DNA of 64,000 nucleotides from Cocos nucifera. Its lineage: Eukaryota; Streptophyta; Magnoliopsida; Arecales; Arecaceae. Below, one piece after another: positions 33,727-44,803 of the stretch (its first letter is position 1; the number at the start of each line of letters is the position of its first letter). The DNA is taken from assembly GCA_006176705.1 (NCBI GenBank), contig QRFJ01007186.1, positions 35,190-99,189 on the forward strand. The letters run 5' to 3'. Position numbers and translations under genes: made by a program. The notes below the pieces were generated by a model. It had not been told where the DNA came from. It saw only the letters and a list, made by a program, of their open reading frames with translations, and searched no databases.

Positions 33727-34681
33727 AAAATATTACATAATTTTAAAATTTAATGCCCATCTTCACCATTCATTATCTAAATAATTATCATTAGAGTGTC
33801 ATCACAGAAGATTGCCTCGATCCGATGGCCCTAGCTTCATCAATCTGAAAAATTCGATTTCGATGATCATGAATGATGATGCAATGATCTGATAGATGGA
33901 GATTTTTGATGGATCCAAAAACTTGCAATGATGATATCGATGATGTTTGTAGCATACTATCAAAGATTCACTTCAATCGGATATCGTTATCATGGTCAAT
34001 TTATTATGGAATGAATTCGGTCGTTAAATTAGAAACAAGAGATCAAAGGATTAAATGGCATTCAATTATAAGATAATTTTTCAGTTAAATGATCTTTGTT
34101 ATAATTTTAAATATTTTATATTATGATGATAGAAAAATTCAAATCATTTTCATATAAACTATTCACATTAAGCAGATATTGCATGAGCACGAGCATAACA
34201 ATCAGTGAAGTTTCAGAATGGTTATCAGGAGAAGTATAGTTTTAGATCGTTCTTCATCTCACAAATTAAATTTTATAATCACCATCATAAAAAATGATTA
34301 AAGTAGTAGCCAAAATTATTTATAAAAAAAATTATCTCATAATCGAGCACCGTTTGGTCCTTTGATCAATCATTTATCATTTAATGGTCGAAACTAACCT
34401 ATACTAAATTGACCAAGATAACGATATCCGATTGAAGTAAAACATTGATAGTATGCTACAAACGTCATCGAGATCATCGTTGCAGGTTTTCGGATCCATC
34501 AGAGGTCTTCATCTATCAGATCATCGCATCATCGTTCGTGGTCATCGAAATCAAATTTTTCTAATCGATGAAGCTAGGGCCATTGGATCGATGCAACCAT
34601 TTGTGATGACACTCTAATGATAATTATTTAGATAATGAACAGTGAAGATGGGCATTAAATTTTAAAATTATATAATATTTA
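33727..34681. repeat. Long inverted repeat (arms about 355 bp, spacer about 240 bp)
   Basis: The left arm 33727-34081 and right arm 34325-34681 are imperfect reverse complements. Paired landmarks are TTTAATGCCCATCTTCAC with GTGAAGATGGGCATTAAA, TAATTATCATTAGAGTGTCA with TGACACTCTAATGATAATTA, and GATATCGTTATCATGGTCAA with TTGACCAAGATAACGATATC. Similarity is high throughout with scattered substitutions. A transcript through it would fold into a long hairpin. It lies between two subterminal arrays of the CACTA element. Confidence 0.85.
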
Positions 34682-34697
34682 AAAAATAAAAAAAAAA

Positions 34698-35031
34698 TAT
34701 ATGGTAGTGGTTACAATTAACCGTTGTCATAAATCAGATTATAGTAGCGGTTCCTACTAGCCGCTGCTATAGGTCTTGACTTATGGCAGCGGTTATAATG
34801 AGCTATTGCTATAGATCAATCTATGGTAGCGAATTTTTGTAACTGCTACTATAGGTCTGACCTATGGCAGCGATTTTCGTTAACTGCTGCGATATGTTAG
34901 ACCTATAGCAGCGGTTACAAAAACTGCTACTATAGGTTCGACCTATAGCAGTAGTTAACGAAAACTGCTATCGTAGGTGCTATGGCAGCAGTTTTGAAAA
35001 TCGCTGCTATAGTAAGCACTGTCATAGGCCA
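34698..35031. repeat. CACTA right subterminal repeat array
   Basis: About ten units of the palindromic CTATGGCAGCGGTTxxxAACTGCTGCCATAG type lead up to the right terminus, mirroring the left array. Confidence 0.8.
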
Positions 35032-35045
35032 TTTTTGTAGTAGTG
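35032..35045 (-). repeat. CACTA right terminal inverted repeat
   Basis: TTTTTGTAGTAGTG on the plus strand is the inverted copy of the left 14 bp. CCT follows at 35046-35048. Confidence 0.95.
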
Positions 35046-35183
35046 CCTGTTCCTAACATGGCTGTAGTAGTGCTTTAGGGCAGCTATCAGGGCCTCTCCC
35101 CTCATTCCGTCTTAAATTAATGAGGTCTTCAACTTTGCTCATGTCAGGATGAGGTCCTTATCCTATTCCTAACATGGCCACTT
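35046..35183. repeat. 116-bp array, continuation right of the CACTA element
   Basis: The interrupted unit resumes at GTTCCTAACATGGCTG, followed by one more partial unit starting AGGATGAGGTCC near 35147. The array ends after CCTAACATGGCC. Confidence 0.85.
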
Positions 35184-35299
35184 TTGATCATTTTGGGGAG
35201 CTATTTCCTATCGTCACATGATTTTTGCAATGAAAACCATAATATTGGAATAGAGGAGTTTTATTAAAGGCAAATCATTGGTAATACATTCTTAAATTT

Positions 35300-36640
35300 T
35301 TTGAATTCTATGGCCATGGGAGTGTCTCTCCTCTAAGCTCCTTCAAGCGATAAGTCCCGGATCAGATGACCTCCTCTACTTCGTATGGGCCTTTCCAATT
35401 TGGAGTGAGCTTTTCTTGATTCTGAGATTGTGAAACATCTATTCACCAAAGTACCAAGTCCTCCATTTTGAATGTTTTGTCTTTGACTTTTGCTTATAAG
35501 CTGCCATCCGAACTTAGACTTTTTCCCATTTTTCCTCCAACAAGTCGAGGTTAATCCTAAGGTTCTGTGAGTTATGCTACTCATTAAATGCCATGACTGG
35601 TGCTGATGGAAGTTTGAGTTCTATTGGGATGACCGCTTCCGTTCCAAAAGCTAAGGCAAATAGGATCTACCCAATTAGCAATCTTTGGATAGTTTGGTAT
35701 GCCCAGAGCACATGATAAAGTTCATCCACCCAAGTCCCTTTTGCTCTTTCAAGTCTTGCTTTGATACTTTGCAGCAGGATTCTATTTATTACTTCAGCTT
35801 CACCGTTTGCTTGTGGATGGGCAACTGATGTAAAATGGTGGGAGATGTTCAAATCTTCGTAGAATTTGACAAATCGTGCTCCAGCAAATTGCCACCCATT
35901 ATCTGTTATGAGGGTTTGAGGCAAGCCAAATCTGCAAATGATCGACTTCCAAGTGATGTTCTATATTTTTGCTTCAATAATTTTCGCTAGAGATTTAGCC
36001 TCGACCCACTTTATAAAATAACTTATTGCCACCAAGGAAAACTTATGCTGTCCAGATGCCATGAAAAAAGATTCGTGTATGTCCATCCCCCCTTGAGCAA
36101 ATGTCCATGGGGCGCTCAGGGGTGTAAGTTCAAAAACTGGCTGCCTTTAAATATGTGCATTTCTCTGACAGCGATCACATTTCTTGACATACTCCACAGA
36201 ATCATGGTACAAGATCGGTCAATAGTAATCCTGCCAAAGTAGTCAGTGTGATAAGGATCTAGCCCCCACATGACTTCCACAGATTTCTTCATGCACTTCC
36301 CACATGGCAAAGTCGGCTTTTGAAGGCCTGAGACATCTCAAAAGCGGTAATGAATATGATCTTTTGTACAGCTTGCCTTCATACAAAACATACCGAGAGG
36401 CTAGATTTCTAAGTTTTCGAGCTTCCTTCAAGTCATGAGGAAGAGCTCCATCCTTAAGATAAGCAACCAATGGGTCAATCCAATATGGCTCATGGTCGAT
36501 CTACATTACAGACTATTGTTCTTCCAAACTCGGATGTTTCAAGACTTCAAAGAAGACTTCCTTGGGCAGCTCAGTCGGGGATAATGTTGCCAGCTTCGAG
36601 AGAAGGTCAGCCCTAGAGTTTTCTCTGTTGGGATCTGCCT
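35300..36640 (-). pseudogene. Gypsy B integrase, broken
   Basis: The minus strand, right to left, holds a zinc-binding type N-terminal region (36116-36470, with SRYVLYEGKLYKRS and HEEICGSHVGARSL) and the core (35667-36040). The core has QTLITDNGWQFAG and HFTSVAHPQANGEAEVINR, and the usual WVDELYHVLWAYQTT-like end. A C-terminal part follows (35333-35584, frameshifted around TLVNRCFTIS and KAHSKLERP). In the first catalytic motif the expected Asp of VAIDYFTKW is Ser (AISYFIKW, near 36015), so the D-D-E triad is incomplete. Stops and frameshifts divide the reading. It sits directly after RNase H, the gypsy order. Confidence 0.8.
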
Positions 36641-37390
36641 GATGCCAAAATTGTTGAAGGCCGGAGTCAGGCACTTCATTTTCTTAAGATATTTTATTAT
36701 GCTTTCTTCTTGAGCCTCATAATCACCACTAACTTATCCGACCACCAATTGAGAATCACTATAGACTTGGAGTCGATCTAGTTCCACTTCTTTGGCGATC
36801 CTTAATTCTGCAATCAAAGCTTCATATTCGGCCCTATTATTTATGGTAGAAAATTTGAAGCACAGCGCATATTCAGTGATGACTCCTGCTTGATTAACCA
36901 ATATCAGCCCTATGCCCGCACCAGAAGTATTGGATGAGCCATCTACATATAGAGCCCAAAAATCTTCAGGGAGGTCAGCTCTTTCCTTGGAGGAACTTGG
37001 TTGTAACCAGAGAAACATTGACTTCAATCTGTTCAGGCTTGGCTTCATCCTGAATGGTGTACTCAACTATAAAATCTACCAAAATTTGGACTTTAATCGA
37101 TGGCCAAGGTCGGTAGTTGATGTCAAACTTTGTGAGCTCAATTTCCCATTTCACTATTCTTTCGGAGGCATCCATTCGATGAAGAACTATCTTGATTGTT
37201 TGATCAATGAGGAGGGTTATGGTATACCCTTGGAAGTAAGGTCGAAGTCTTTAGGCTGCAATCAGTAGGGCATAAGTTAGTTTTTCTAACTTAGTATACC
37301 TAATCTCAGCGTCCCTCAAGATTCAGCTTATGTAGTTGATCGGTCACTATACTTTTGCCTCTTCTTTGACTAGGACTGCCATAAGGGCTG
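36641..37390 (-). pseudogene. Gypsy B RNase H, partly preserved
   Basis: Within 36734-37066 the minus strand reads FWALYVDGSSNTSGAGIGLI, then STINNRAEYEALIAELRIAK and LQVYSDSQLVVG. The acidic residues expected for RNase H (DGS, EYEAL, SDSQ) are present. It stops after LVVG. The stretch to the right (37066-37390) is the RT-RNase H connection (LTKFDINYRP, VDFIVEY), frameshifted. The enzyme would remove RNA from the RNA/DNA hybrid during replication. Confidence 0.75.
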
Positions 37391-38640
37391 CAGGAAAGAT
37401 CGCTAGGTACAAAAATAATTCCTCTCCAGATTCAGGCTTTGCTAATAGGAGTGGTGAACAAATATAGTCCTTAAGCTATTTAAAGGCTTGTTGACATTTG
37501 GTAGTCCAGCAGAAGTTCTTTGGCCATTTTAGGATCTGAAAGAAGGGCATGCATCGCTCGACCGACCTCGAGATGAAGCAGTTCAGGGCTGCCACCTTTC
37601 CAGCCAAGCACTAAACTTCTTTGATTGATTTTGGAGCAGTCATCTCTTGAATGGCCCGAGTCTTCTCTGGATTTGCTTCAATTCCATGCCTCAACTCCAT
37701 GTATCCCAAAAACTTTTTCGAAGTCACATCGAAGGTGCACTTGGTTGGATTCAACTTCATTTTATACCTCCATGTTGCGGTTGATCTTCTTGAAGATTTT
37801 ATTGATCAGGCGCTGGTATATTTCTCCTGCATTTTTTAGTCCAAAAGACATAAACCTATAATAGTAAAGACCACGATCAATAATAAAAGCAGTTTTCTCC
37901 TCATCCTCTGATGCAATTCGGATTTGGTTATAGCCAAACAAGGCATCCATGAAAGTGAGGAGCTCATAGCCCAAGGTCGCATCCACCAGCTGATCAATTC
38001 TGGATAGGGGGTAGCTATTTTTTGGGTAGGCTTTGTTCAACTTTTTGAAGTCTATGCACATTCTTCACTTACCGTTCGCCTTTTTGACAAGCACGACATT
38101 GGAGACCCAGTTCGGATAGTTGACTTCTCGGATGAATCCAGTCTTAAAGAGCTTATCAACTTTCTCTATAATTACTTTCTACCTCTCTGGAGCATGGCTG
38201 CACATCTTCTCTTTCGCTGGCCGATGTTTAGGTTCAACAGCCAGGCGATATTCCATGACCTCCGCATCTATCCCAAGCATATCATCAAGGACCCAAGCAA
38301 AAATATCTACATTCCTCTGTAGAAATTCAACAAACTTCTCTCGTATCTCTTCTGCTAGGTTGGAGCCAATCTGTAGCATATGCTTCGCATTCTCGTCATT
38401 CAATGGGATGGAAATAAGGTCTTCCATAGGCTCTCCCCACTCTTCTATTAGATTGTCGTGGACATCCAACCCATCGATCGGACATGGACCTGGCCACTCA
38501 CCCCTCTCAAGATAATTGAATAGCAATGCCTCTCTAGGGCTTGATCTTCTCTGACTTCTCCGACCCCATAGCTTATTGGGAACTTCATTTTCAAGTAGTA
38601 TGTCAACACTACTGCCCGAAATGCATTTAGACCAAGTTGG
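37391..38640 (-). pseudogene. Gypsy B reverse transcriptase lacking the YxDD motif
   Basis: The minus strand reads the N-terminal RT lead (EEIREKFVEFLQRNVDIFAW, then VLDDMLGIDAEVMEYRLAV), the fingers/palm (MCIDFKKLNKAYPKNSYPLS, ELLTFMDALFGYNQI), and FMSFGLKNAGEIYQRLINKI. After RNMEV (37762-37775) it jumps straight to KMKLNPTKCTFDV in another frame. About 30-40 codons that should hold YVDD are deleted. The region to 37391 (KKFLGYMELRHGIEANPEK) is also in pieces. The enzyme cannot have been active since the deletion. W/Y stops occur near 38060. Confidence 0.8.
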
Positions 38641-38990
38641 CTGAGGATTGCATTATAAGCTGATGGAGCTTTTACTACCAAGAAGTCCACCTATGCCCTA
38701 GACTATTTTGGGTATTGTCCTACAGCCACAACCAAAGTTATTACACCTTCAACTAGTATTGCATCACTAGTGAAGCCAACTAATGGGAAGTTCATTGGTC
38801 CAAGCTGACTATGAGATATAGACATTTTGGAGAAAGCATCATAAAATAAGACATCGATCAAACTTTCATTATCAATAAGGACACGGCGTACATATAGTCT
38901 ATAATATTTAAAGCAACTACACCACATCATTATGTGAGAACTGAACTCTCCGAGCATCTACTTTAGTGAAAGTTAGGGTCTCCTCAGTTC
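38641..38990 (-). pseudogene. Gypsy B aspartic protease
   Basis: Minus-strand pieces read VRRVLIDNESLIDVLFYDAF (38703-38957), MNFPLVGFTSDAILVEGVIT, and MDFLVVKAPSAYNAILSQLG (38448-38690). This is the protease wording of Tat-type gypsy elements; the usual Asp-Gly-Gly-Ser of the active site is Asp-Asn-Glu-Ser here. There is a stop between the two pieces near 38700. Confidence 0.75.
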
Positions 38991-40601
38991 TCCACCTCTT
39001 CGTTGATCCCTTAGATCCACCGACCTCCTCTTATCGAAATCCCCAGGAGATGGTGTTGATGATACCAAGAGACGATCGATCTCCTTATTATTCCTCCCTT
39101 CTTGATGATTTTGGTTATGGCAGTGCCCTTGGTTGATCCTCTCTTCCCTAAGGCCGATGTTGTAGAAATCGGCCAAGTCGGCCTCGCCTGATGAGCTCCT
39201 CAATCTTATCTTGGAGCTAAATGCATTCCTTAGTATCGTGATCGTGATCACAATGGTACAGGCAATATTTGTTGGGATTGCACCTGCCAGGATTAGTGCA
39301 TATCCTCTCCGATCTTGGCAGCTGCTCATTGATTTTCATCAGCACTTAGATTTTCAGAGCATTGAGGGGAGCATAGTTGTAGAACCTTCATAGGAGGGAG
39401 CCCTGCCATGCCCTTCTATCAAGGCTTCTTTGTTTCTGAGTTTGGGGAGGGATTTGGACTCGCTTGTGCTCGGAGGGAGTTCTGGAGTGTGGCTGAGCTT
39501 CGCTCGGCTTTTCTCCAACTTATGGCATACTCGACTCGCTCGCTCGCTGCTCTCTGATGGCTTCACCATCCTTGGCCTTAAAGGCCTTTTCTGCTCGGGC
39601 GTAACCTTCAGCCCGAGTCAGCATATCAGTAAAGTTCCTGAGGTACTTCTTCTCCAAGAAGAACAACAGATTGTTCTTCTGAAGGCCATCCTTCAATGCA
39701 GCCATAGTGATAGACTGGTCCAGATTATAGACCTCCAATGCAGCAGCATTGAACTGAGTGACATAGGCCCGAATGGACTCCCCTTCCTTCTACTTAATGT
39801 TAACGAGGGAGTCTGAACCTCGGTGGGAGCATCGACTACTAATGAAGTGAGCCACGAACTAGTGGCTCATCTGATCGAAGGAGAAGGTGGTACCCAACTT
39901 ATGTGCTGAGTACCAGCTCCTGGCTGCTTCCTTCAAAGTGGATGGGAAAGCTCAATAAAGAATGGCATTTGGTGCACCATGGAGTAGCATCATCATCTAG
40001 AAAACCTCTAGATAGTCGATCGAATTGGTAGTCCTATCGTAGCTCTCAAACTGAGGAAGTTTGAAGTTCAGCAGGATCGATTCCTGCTTGATTTGATGAG
40101 AGAAAGGAGGATTGGTGCAGATATCATTACCATGATAGAAGGGAGCATGGAGGAGTTTCTCAATCTGCCAGTTCATTTCTTGCAACTTTTGGTCTAGGAG
40201 ATCTTTACGATCGTGGTTCTTCAGAGTTTTCTAGCTAAACGGGGCAGAGTCCCTTCAGGGGTAGAGTCATGATCAGAGTAGGGGATCCCTACCCTTTGCT
40301 TTCCTTTCTTGGAGGCTACCAGCTGACTCACCTAAGTCGGTCATCTCTAGATTGGATCCTGGAGTTTTGAAGAAGCTTGCTCCGATCGGACTAGCACCGG
40401 AGGTTGCTGCTACTGCATGGCCTGTATTGCTTCAGTGAGGTCCCTAATTGGCTGAACCAACAGGTTAAATTGCTCTGCATCATCCACTATTGCCATTGGT
40501 GGAACTTGAGATGCCATGGGTGAGATAGGGGCAGGCAGATCTGGATGAGATCTAATCGTGGAGGCGATCGACCGCTGGGTGGAAGCCTTTCTTGAAGGCA
40601 T
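38991..40601 (-). pseudogene. Gypsy B gag, broken
   Basis: The start at 40601 (MPSRKASTQRS) is chosen because the independent copy at 4393 begins alike. Recognisable parts are a retrotransposon-gag core (39520-39960: SIMAALKDGL-type and KNNLLFFLEKKYLRNFTDML, AEGYARAEKAFKAK) and, near 39200-39310, a knuckle-like CLYHCDHDHDTKECI with QLQDKIEELIRRGRL. In-frame stops occur after AIQAMQ and at many later points. Gag would form the particle shell. The reading is not functional. Confidence 0.75.
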
Positions 40602-40718
40602 CCTTGTAAGATTGATTGAGGAAGAAGAACTCCGAGGGAGAAGGAGAGAGATCTCTGCTGAGCACTTCTTTAAAAACAAGAGAACATCAAGAGAAAGAGG
40701 TCCCTTCCTCTAGTGCTA
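40602..40718 (-). other. Gypsy B leader and anomalous right terminus
   Basis: The leader upstream of gag ends, on the minus strand, TAGCACTAGAGGAAGGG. The homologous leader at 4282-4300 reads TAGTGCTAGAGGAAGGG and is preceded by an LTR; here GGTAG duplication and copia sequence follow at once. No 5' LTR is present. Confidence 0.75.
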
Positions 40719-43652
40719 GGTAGATTCTTTAACCAATTGTTTCTCCAAACAACTTCTAGTAATTTAATTTTGCTCTAGAAATCTAATCAATAGGCTTTGG
40801 CCTCCACTGCAAGGATTTGGTTAGGTCCAACCATTAACATGACCATACTTGGTACATCTAACCAATGAATGATTAAGCCCAACTTTAGTTGGTCAACATA
40901 ACTACCATTAAAGAGACTTCCAAGTCATCATATTATGAATGATAATTTCATTAGTCAATAAGCACCAAGCCATTGGGCCTCCAATGATTATTGATTTAAT
41001 GGACCCATTGTCACCCAACTTAGTGGAAGGCTATGACTTAGTGATCTCCATAACTTTTCATTTTAAGAACCTAATAATTTTAGAGGGTTTAAATTATTAG
41101 TGATTTTAGAATAGATAAGATATTGACCAAATTGCTCCCATTGACTTCACCAAGTCAAATCCTCCCACCGACTTCTCAACTCATTTATGAGGACTAGAAT
41201 CAATTTTGATCTATGGGCACCTTAGATTAGTCTCACTGAATAAAATTAGTCTCACAGATTTTCTATGTGATGTGGGTTAGCACGAATCAATGAGCAACCT
41301 AATCAAAAGCTAATTAACTATATTGGCCAAGTAAGTGAGATCGATAGGAGGGTCTATCAAGGCTTACCTTTGACACCATCAGAAATGGCCAGGTAAGCGG
41401 GCTGTCAATTAAAAACCACCGATCTGAAAATGCTAGACTTATTTTAGACATCAATCGATTTACTAGTTTTGATTTGGTCTACCTAAATATTCGAGCTCGA
41501 CCATCGAGCCATGATCAGTATCCATTTGTTAGATGTATGAACTTTGATCAATTATAACTATTAGATTGATCTATGAAAAAGAAATGACCTAATCTAATTA
41601 ACTATTAATCAGGTCTGATCAATTTCTTAACTTATTTTATATTTAATCTAACCCTAGGTCTAACCCAGTTAATGACCTAATCAAAGTTTATCCATTACCC
41701 TTTAACCCTTGTTTTATGAAATTATCTTAGGATCTTACAATTACAAACCTAAATCTTAAACAATCACTTATTTCTCAATTAAGTTCAAGGCTTATGGATT
41801 GGGGTTTGAAACCTCAGAACTAGTTTCTGATTTTAAGTTTTGAAATATTTTCAACGTGTAAATATATTACAATGAATCAAATTCAATTTATGGTTTAGAT
41901 CTAATTTATTTTAATATTTCAATCATGTCCTAGGATTTTGAATCTAGGGTTTTATAGAAAGTAATTTTATAATTTAAATTCTACAAAATATACATGTCAT
42001 ACATTTGCAATCTAGATACAAAAAAAAAATACATATCAACATATGCATTAAGAGAGAGATCAAAATATGAAACACATCATATGGATCTCATCTAAATGAT
42101 CAAAATTAGATCATAAACTATTTAATTTTAAATTTAAAATTTAAAAATAAATTATAAATTATTTTAGATCTTATCTAATATATTTAATATTTAGGAAGCA
42201 CAGACAACCTCTCCACTATAAGGGATAAATCTTACAACATAATAACCTAATTAGTATGCGCAACCTGATATTATTTACCTCTAATCTAAATAATTTAAAA
42301 TAAATACAATATTTATTTAATTTTAGATTTAAAATTAAAAAATAAATCAAAAAATTATTTAGATTACATCTAACTTATTAATGATTAAAAACATAAGATC
42401 AGCACATACCAGAACAACCTTTTCATTATAAAGGGTTAACCTTACAACTGGACAACCTTATCATCAGTATGTGCGATCTTAAGGATTTATTTTTAGATTT
42501 ATTTTAATGCAAAATATGATCATATCATGAAAGAATCTTGATGCTCTGATACCACTGTTGGTTAACATGTAGGGTTTTATGAAGGAAACTGATCTAGAAT
42601 TTCAGGATTAGATTTTGAAATTTTTTCAAATCTATATAGTAGAAGAGATAAATTAATTAAATTATTTTATAAATACACAAGAAATAGCCCTAGATCTAGG
42701 AACCTATTATATGATTAAATTAATTAAAAGATGAGAAAAAAATATGTTGATCATATCAACATAAAACTACAGTAGATCAAATTCAGGTATGTAATAGGAA
42801 GATCATACCACATGAGCCCTCGATTATTGATCAGATGTTCGATGCCCGAAAATCAGCACAGTATGCTAGTACTGTGCTGATCCTTCTTCAACGATCGATC
42901 TGAATCTTTCTTCTTCAAATCTTGGACTCTGCAATTTTTAAAAGGAAGGAAGGAGACTTGTGAAGTAGATACACCTCTCAAAAATCACAAAGAGAAGGAG
43001 GAAAAAGGTAAAAGAAAAGAATCCTAGAAGAAGAACCCTTCTTCTTCTTTGTTTCTCTCACATTGACACTTGTACTTGTGTCTTCTCAAAACCCAATGCT
43101 CAAGGACTTTTCTCTCAAACCTTTCCCATGCAGCCATCTCTTAGATGAATAATCTCTAAAAAATTCAGGCAAAGAATTCTCTTATTTATAGAGATATGGA
43201 ACAATCCTTGTCTAGGTCAAATATCTAGCAAAGAATGTCCAATTAAGGCAAGACTAGTGGCATCCAACTCTTGGACACCCTCTCATTCTTTCTAGCTGTG
43301 GACCACCAGGAATGGGCACACAAAAAATTCCATAAAATCCACAAAAATCCTTAAAAAAATCTAGGTGGGTTGGCGCCACAAAAGGATAGTTGTTTTGACT
43401 GCAACAAACTCTATCAAATAGAGTTTGAATTCAAAATAATTAGCCTTATTTGATTTGGTCCACAACTAACTACCAAGTAAGAGAGAAGGTGAGCAAGGTG
43501 GCACACATGAAGGCTTGAGAGAGAGTTGTCATAGAAAACTCCAAGGGAAAGTGGCATGGGTGATTGGAATTAGGGTGGTGCAAGGAAAGGCAAGTCCTAG
43601 TCACACTAGGACTTCTAATTTGAATTGGTCCAACTTGATCTTTAAACCAAAT
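40719..43652 (-). mobile_element. Older copia-2 element, right half (leader, PBS, 5' LTR)
   Basis: It resumes the copia interrupted at 21224 with GGTAG then ATTCTTTAACCAATTG, homologous to 50763-50790. 40719-42542 is a leader without coding sequence. PBS at 42543-42554 and LTR from 42556 follow. The LTR holds a TATAAATA box (minus strand, 43183-43190). It is cut at 43652 by gypsy C. Confidence 0.75.
42543..42554 (-). other. Copia primer-binding site
   Basis: The minus strand reads TGGTATCAGAGC, complementary to initiator tRNA-Met; one base separates it from the LTR start TGTTGGTTAAC. Confidence 0.8.
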
Positions 43653-44479
43653 TATTGGTGCAGAATCTGGTTGACGTTGGATTGAGCTGGAGTTGAGGAA
43701 GAAGAGGTCACCGTAGGTGACCTGCAAAATAAAGTCTCATTCGGAGTTCATGGTGGTGGCTCCAGCAGGACCCTCCGATGATCACTCTTCTGATCAATAA
43801 AAATGGAATGCTCAGAAAAAAATTTAGTAGAATTTTGGGAAGGAGAAGAGAGCCTAGAGAAAACATATCTGGGAGATCCCTTTATATATGAAGCCTATAA
43901 TAAACTTGAAAGTGACAGCCATAACCATCGGATAGTGGGCTGCTCGGGGCGACGTGGAGTTTGTTACAAAGAGTAGTGTCCGTTGTCATGACATGCCCAT
44001 TCATTGGGATTTAATAGTCAAAGTTCGGAGGAAGCAGGCATTGGTTGGTGAAGTGCTTTGACATATATCAATTCTAGAGGAGTTCAGACTCCTCTAAGTT
44101 GTTTATGAGTGAGTTGATTCATGCTGTGTAGAGAGCCATAGATTAAAAGGGGTTTGATTGAAAGAAATCATCTAGAGGGAATACGACTAGAGGAGATCAT
44201 CCAAAAGGAATGCTAGTTGAAATCTAAAAATAATCCATTAGAGGAATCCGAATGGAGTTCGACTGATTGAGAAGTCTAACTGCAAGAGAAGTCTAGGAGG
44301 AGTTCGACTGATGGAGAAGTTCGACTGCAGGAGAAGTCCAGGAGGAGTTTGACTGATGGAGAAGTTTAGAAGGAGTTCGACTGATGGAAAAGTGGCGATT
44401 GAAGCTCTTCTGTGATTAAAAATTATACTTGGCTAAGCATTAGACTGAACTTCGATGGGAGCAGGGTTTACCCCCAACA
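43653..44479 (-). repeat. 3' LTR of gypsy C (shortened)
   Basis: Plus-strand start TATTGGTGCAGAATCTGG, end ACCCCCAACA. It has a TATATAAAG box (minus strand, 43880-43888). Its 827 bp indicate loss of about 0.3 kb, including most of the minisatellite; a few GGAGTTCGACTGATGGAGAAG units remain at 44240-44395. Confidence 0.8.
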
Positions 44480-44795
44480 AGAGTGCCCCTACTCTCGAGT
44501 TCGGAATTCGAAGGAAGGGAGTAAAAAGGTGACTGGCGAAGTTCTTTCCTGGGTTCTACGATTATTGAAAAAAGCAAGGCATTTTATCATCTTCCATATT
44601 GGTGCCAAAGTCCCTTTAATGCGATCCAACTCGAAGAGATGGATTTTCAAAATTTTCGTCAAAGCGCTGCACGAGACATGGCGACATAAAGGCACTGCAT
44701 GTCATCATTCTTTTGTCATGATGCTTGGGACATGTGTCGCATGAAGAATGGTCGAGGGAGATCTGCAATCATGATGGTTTCGGACCACTTTCTGC

Positions 44796-44803
44796 TATTT
44801 AAG
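44796..44803 (+). promoter_or_regulatory. Conserved TATA-like box of aORF C
   Basis: TATTTAAG in CTGCTATTTAAGTCC, about 320 bp before the ATG at 45123, as in the other copies. Confidence 0.5.

Larger units (their letters stand above)
27478..35045. mobile_element. CACTA (En/Spm-type) DNA transposon, non-autonomous
   Basis: Both ends read CACTACTACAAAAA inwards (27478-27491 and, inverted, 35032-35045), with a 3-bp duplication CCT, as expected for CACTA elements. Subterminal arrays of short palindromic units follow at both ends. Over 7568 bp there is a TnpA-like remnant (31510-32037, minus) but no TnpD transposase. The middle is occupied by a gypsy gag-leader-LTR fragment. It therefore could move only with enzyme supplied by another element. 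Confidence 0.9.
21225..40718 (-). mobile_element. Ty3/gypsy element B (Tat type), host of the CACTA element
   Basis: On the minus strand the order is gag, protease, RT, RNase H, integrase, tandem repeats, antisense ORF block, PPT and 3' LTR. The order PR-RT-RH-INT and the protein wording (for example VRRVLIDNES..LFYDAF, FAWVLDDMLGID and HPQANGEAEV) are those of plant Tat-lineage gypsy elements. Without the CACTA insertion the element would be about 11.9 kb. It is flanked by GGTAG. Unusually, the right end has no 5' LTR: it stops at TAGTGCTA, only a few bases inside where the LTR should begin (compare 4278-4300). Confidence 0.85.

Noticed and set aside
38120..38515. 131-codon plus-strand Ser-rich open frame opposite gypsy RT
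   Set aside because: It is the complement of the RT N-terminal coding region, and its composition mirrors that strand.
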